This document shows positions 13,767 to 16,496 of a stretch of DNA of 16,496 bases, piece by piece. Location of the stretch: positions 1-16,496 of the forward strand of contig DFQW01000183.1 in assembly GCA_002377985.1 (NCBI GenBank). The letters run 5' to 3'. The stretch is from Halieaceae bacterium UBA3479 (GTDB lineage: Bacteria; Pseudomonadota; Gammaproteobacteria; Pseudomonadales; Halieaceae). Under the pieces are notes generated by a model. It ran no database searches, had not been told where the DNA came from, and saw only the letters and a list, made by a program, of their open reading frames with translations. Numbering within the stretch: the stretch's first letter is position 1; each line of letters opens with the position of its first letter. The translations under genes and the position numbers were made by a program.

Positions 13767-15113
13767 TCAGAGCGTGTCGAGGATCAGTTGAATGTCTTCG
13801 CGACTGGTGCGCGGGTTGACGATGCAAAATCGCAGAACGGTCTCGCCTTCGTGTTTGGTGGGAGTGACCAGACCGTCGCCCCGCTCAAGCAATTGGTCAC
13901 TCCAGTCCTTGTATTGCTCGGGCGACCACCCCTTGCGTCGGAACACGCAGATCGAAAGGCGTTGCTCGGTGACCATCTCGAGATTTGGGTGGGCCGCAAT
14001 CATCATAGCGGCTTCCTGCGCCCGCTCCAGGGTGATCTCGACCGCCTCTGCGTAAGCTCGGGTGCCGTGCACGGCCAAACTGAACCAGAACGGCAATCCT
14101 CTCGCACGACGAGACAAGTGGTGGGCATAATCACTGGGGTTCCAGATGCCATCATAGAAGACTTCCAGATAATCCCCGTGTTGTCTGTGGGCACGTCGTG
14201 CCTTGGCGGGGTCAGCATAGATCAGGGCGCAACAATCAAAGGGGGCAAACAGCCATTTATGGGGGTCGACAATAAAACTGTCCGCTTTCTCGATGCCGTT
14301 AAATAGTGGACGCGCGGAGGGCGCTGCCAGCGCGGCGCCGCCGTATGCGCCGTCGACGTGAAGCCACACGCCATGCTTGGCACAAGCGTTGCTGATGCCT
14401 TGCATGTCGTCGATCACCCCCAGATTGGTAGTGCCGGCGGTGCACGCTACGGCGAACAGTCGCCCCCGATCTTCGGCACTGAGAGCCTCAATGGTTGACT
14501 CGACATCTGCGCCGGTGAGCTGATGCCCACCTGACTGCACCAGATCAGCGTCCATCACTTGCGCAGCCTGATCGATCGAGGCGTGCGCTCCGCGTGATGA
14601 AATGATCAGGCCCCGCTGTGCTGCGCGATCCGGATGCTGCTGTCGCCAATCATGCCTGGCTGCTACGAGTGCAGACAAGTTGCCCGCGGTGCCGCCGCTG
14701 ACGAAAACGCCACCTGCACCTTCTGGGAATCCGGCGATATCGGAGATCCATCGCAATGCCTGATTTTCGGCATAGACGGCACCTGCGCCCTCCAGCCAAC
14801 TGCTCGCGCAGATATTGGATGCACCCACCACCAGATCGAACAGCGTCGACACCTCCGAGGGTGCGGTGGGGACGAATGCCAGATAGCGCGGGTGATCCTC
14901 TGAAATGCAGGCGGGTGCAAGCGTGTCGATGAATAATCGCAGCGCTTTTTCGCCGCCCAACCCATCCTCGGTAATAGTTTGTCCAGCTAGGGCCTCGAGG
15001 GTTTCCTGCGGCACAGGGTGGTCAAGCGATGGCGGGTCCATTCGCAGTCGCTCTATGGCATAGGCGACGATTGCCTCTGACAATGCTTCAATGTCCGGTT
15101 TCACTTGATGCAT
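13767..15113 (-). CDS. Group II PLP-dependent amino-acid decarboxylase
   Basis: A 448-residue fold type I enzyme of the aromatic-L-amino-acid/glutamate/diaminobutyrate decarboxylase family. The PLP Schiff-base lysine is Lys286 in VDPHKW. Asp254 in HVDGAYGG pairs with the pyridine nitrogen, His177 in GAHAS stacks on the ring, and SGGTAGN (139-145) binds phosphate. ACTAGTTNLGVIDD (223-236) is also typical. It would remove the alpha-carboxylate from an amino acid to give an amine plus CO2. It is shorter than animal aromatic decarboxylases by about 30 residues, mostly at the N-terminus, and the substrate cannot be named. Start ATG 15113 has a modest GAG ribosome site; an upstream ATG closes after four codons. 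It is 96 bases from alanine dehydrogenase on the same strand and might be read from that transcript. Confidence 0.9.
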   Translation of the reverse strand: MHQVKPDIEALSEAIVAYAIERLRMDPPSLDHPVPQETLEALAGQTITEDGLGGEKALRLFIDTLAPACISEDHPRYLAFVPTAPSEVSTLFDLVVGASNICASSWLEGAGAVYAENQALRWISDIAGFPEGAGGVFVSGGTAGNLSALVAARHDWRQQHPDRAAQRGLIISSRGAHASIDQAAQVMDADLVQSGGHQLTGADVESTIEALSAEDRGRLFAVACTAGTTNLGVIDDMQGISNACAKHGVWLHVDGAYGGAALAAPSARPLFNGIEKADSFIVDPHKWLFAPFDCCALIYADPAKARRAHRQHGDYLEVFYDGIWNPSDYAHHLSRRARGLPFWFSLAVHGTRAYAEAVEITLERAQEAAMMIAAHPNLEMVTEQRLSICVFRRKGWSPEQYKDWSDQLLERGDGLVTPTKHEGETVLRFCIVNPRTSREDIQLILDTL

Positions 15114-15161
15114 ATATTCAGCTCAGTTGTAGTTCATGCCCGCTGCTAGTGTGCAGTACTT

Positions 15162-15183
15162 AGCCCCTGTTACGAAAGGCGCT
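15162..15183. repeat. Hairpin after alanine dehydrogenase, copy B of a shared motif
   Basis: AGCCCCT (15162-15168) and AGGCGCT (15177-15183) form a 7-bp stem with one mismatch and an 8-base loop, 26 bases past the alanine dehydrogenase stop. The flank AGGCGCTTTGG matches copy A at 13742-13752. A weak terminator or 3' RNA structure is possible. Confidence 0.3.
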
Positions 15184-15209
15184 TTGGCGGCGTTCTGTGA
15201 CTTAACTCC

Positions 15210-16349
15210 TCAAGCCGATCGGAGTTGAGGCGGTGCGCTGAGAGCCTGTGCAATCGGAACGCACTCCCGCGCCAGAGCCGCCGCGACCGCCTCATGGGTA
15301 ATCAGGCCCTCGTGTACGTTGATGCCGGCAGCAAAGTGAGGATCGGCTGACATGACTTCTGCCAGCGGCTCTGCGGCCAGCCTCAGCACGTAGGGCAGTG
15401 TTGCGTGGGTCAGTGCCATGGTCGCTGTTCTCGCCACTGCGCCGGGCATATTGGCCACGCAATAGTGCACGATATCGTCGACCACGTAGGTGGGATCAGC
15501 GTGGGTAGTGGGCCGCGAAGTTGCAAAGCACCCGCCCTGATCGATGGCAACATCGACCAATACGGTCCTTGGCTTCAGGCCAGACAGCATGTCACGGGTC
15601 ACTAATTTTGGCGCCGACGCACCGGGGATCAATACGGCGCCTACAATAAGGTCCGCTTCTCGTGCACATTGATCAATGGCCTCGGCGGTGGAGTAGACAG
15701 TCTTGAGTCTGCCGCCGTACTGCTCGTCCAGCGCCGTCAGTCGTGGTACCGATCGATCTACCACTGTGACGTCTGCGCCCATGCCCATTGCCACTCGGAC
15801 GGCACTATTTCCAACGACTCCGCCCCCAATCACCAGCACCTTGCCGGGTGGGACACCGGGCACGCCGCCCAGCAGTGTGCCATTACCGCCCTGATGTATC
15901 TCCATATGATGGGCCCCCGCCTGCACTGATAATCTGCCGGCAATTAGGCTCATCGGTGCCAACAAAGGCAGCCCGCCATGAGATGAGGTGATGGTCTCGT
16001 AGGCGATACAGGTTGCGCCCGACTGGACCAGTAAGTCTGCTTGACGGGGATCGGCAGCCAGATGCAAATAGGTAAAGAGCAGCTGGCCGGGACGGAGCTG
16101 CTGACACTCGCTCTCCTGTGGCTCTTTGACCTTCACAATAAGATCTGCGGTGGCAAAAATTTCCTGAGCGGTGTCGACAACTGACCCGCCCGCAGCGCGG
16201 TAAAGTTCGTCACTGAGCCCGATTGCCTCACCGCAGCCTGATTCCACCAGCACGTGATGTCCGGCTTCGACCAGCTCTCTTACCCCTGCCGGCGTCATCC
16301 CGACCCGAAACTCCTGAGCTTTGATCTCTTTTGGCACACCAATCAACAT
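15210..16349 (-). CDS. ald: Alanine dehydrogenase
   Basis: NAD-dependent oxidative deamination of L-alanine to pyruvate and ammonia, reversible, in the cytoplasm. With the start at ATG 16349 the protein has 379 residues and every catalytic residue falls at its canonical number: Arg15 (EFRVGMTP), Lys75 (VKVKEP), His96 (YLHLA) and Asp270 (VDVAIDQGG). The Rossmann motif [20 protein letters not shown] (171-190) ends its second strand in Asp198 (VVDR), as expected for NAD. GAGGAG lies 8 bases ahead of this ATG, whereas a GTG three codons upstream sits too close to it. The gene follows an AT-rich leader with a candidate promoter and dyad, and precedes the decarboxylase. Alanine use for carbon and nitrogen, or alanine formation, both fit. 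Lrp/AsnC-type control is common for ald but is not shown here. Confidence 0.96.
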   Translation of the reverse strand: MLIGVPKEIKAQEFRVGMTPAGVRELVEAGHHVLVESGCGEAIGLSDELYRAAGGSVVDTAQEIFATADLIVKVKEPQESECQQLRPGQLLFTYLHLAADPRQADLLVQSGATCIAYETITSSHGGLPLLAPMSLIAGRLSVQAGAHHMEIHQGGNGTLLGGVPGVPPGKVLVIGGGVVGNSAVRVAMGMGADVTVVDRSVPRLTALDEQYGGRLKTVYSTAEAIDQCAREADLIVGAVLIPGASAPKLVTRDMLSGLKPRTVLVDVAIDQGGCFATSRPTTHADPTYVVDDIVHYCVANMPGAVARTATMALTHATLPYVLRLAAEPLAEVMSADPHFAAGINVHEGLITHEAVAAALARECVPIAQALSAPPQLRSA

Positions 16350-16428
16350 GGCAAACACTCCTCATATCTGTGTGTCCGCAGTGTGGCGATGAGCCATAGA
16401 GGAGAAAAGGTCGATATGGCTTTTAAAA

Positions 16429-16457
16429 TTTATAAAAAAAGATAATTTGAATATAAA
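16429..16457 (-). promoter_or_regulatory. Candidate sigma-70 promoter of alanine dehydrogenase
   Basis: On the minus strand TTTATA (16452-16457, four of six) and TATAAA (16429-16434, five of six) stand 17 bases apart in an AT-rich tract, predicting a leader of about 75 bases before the ATG at 16349. AT richness raises the chance of a spurious match. Confidence 0.4.
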
Positions 16458-16458
16458 T

Positions 16459-16477
16459 ATTACCTAAAATAGGCAAT
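16459..16477. promoter_or_regulatory. 19-base dyad upstream of the alanine dehydrogenase promoter, possible operator
   Basis: ATTACCTA and TAGGCAAT flank AAA and match as an inverted repeat at seven of eight positions. The dyad sits directly upstream of the candidate -35 box, a normal place for an activator or Lrp-like regulator. It could instead serve a divergent gene just outside the right edge. Confidence 0.35.
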
Positions 16478-16496
16478 ATAACTAATCTGATGTTAA

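Noticed and set aside
13566..14306. 246-codon plus-strand frame
   Set aside because: Most of it is the mirror of the decarboxylase C-terminus; no domain is visible.
1..16496. Search for mobile, defence, CRISPR, RNA or biosynthetic cluster features
   Set aside because: No transposase, integrase, direct-repeat array, tRNA-like segment or known defence domain was seen; the genes are typical housekeeping or accessory metabolism.

Overview
The window looks like a chromosomal segment of a marine-type gammaproteobacterium, perhaps of the Halieaceae/OM60 (NOR5) kind. This is inferred from moderately high GC, a TonB-dependent receptor, single-copy metabolic genes and protein style; no marker gene is present to prove it. 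Coding density is high, no gap exceeds 300 bases, and I see no tRNA, rRNA, CRISPR array, insertion sequence, phage gene or integrase. The region reads as ordinary chromosomal metabolism rather than an island. Most genes lie on the minus strand; only two (1326-3267) are on plus.

Left part (1-3267): the N-terminal two-fifths or so of a TonB-dependent outer-membrane receptor runs off the left edge on the minus strand. Divergent from it are a LysE/RhtB-type amino-acid exporter and an MFS transporter of the hexuronate/anion-cation symporter type. Next (3396-6588, minus strand) is a compact three-gene operon for a TPP-dependent 2-oxoacid/acetoin dehydrogenase: E1-alpha, E1-beta and E2. The genes are 12 and 25 bases apart, and a candidate sigma-70 promoter lies about 115 bases upstream. 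No E3 (lipoamide dehydrogenase) gene is seen.

Middle part (6839-12439, minus strand): an orphan ClsC-like phospholipase D/cardiolipin-synthase lipoprotein lies downstream of a tight set of three genes: zntB-like CorA-family transporter, NCS1 nucleobase/cation symporter, and a membrane-anchored family-1 glycoside hydrolase. The last three are 21 and 16 bases apart and probably co-transcribed. A nucleobase-type importer next to an exported beta-glycosidase is the most suggestive pairing in the window. The hydrolase also has an N-terminal membrane segment and an insert that recall the plant SFR2 branch of GH1.

Right part (12712-16496, minus strand): a lipoprotein of unknown function built from two copies of an alpha/beta-barrel-like domain, a group II PLP-dependent amino-acid decarboxylase, and alanine dehydrogenase with all catalytic residues in canonical positions. 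The last 100 bases are markedly AT-rich and hold a good candidate promoter and a 19-base dyad for alanine dehydrogenase.

Several obvious open frames start too far upstream; starts were corrected from Shine-Dalgarno positions (E2 GTG 4568, E1-alpha GTG 6588, GH1 ATG 10119, alanine dehydrogenase ATG 16349). I did not find a clearly new defence, mobile or RNA system here; the findings are modest and marked accordingly.
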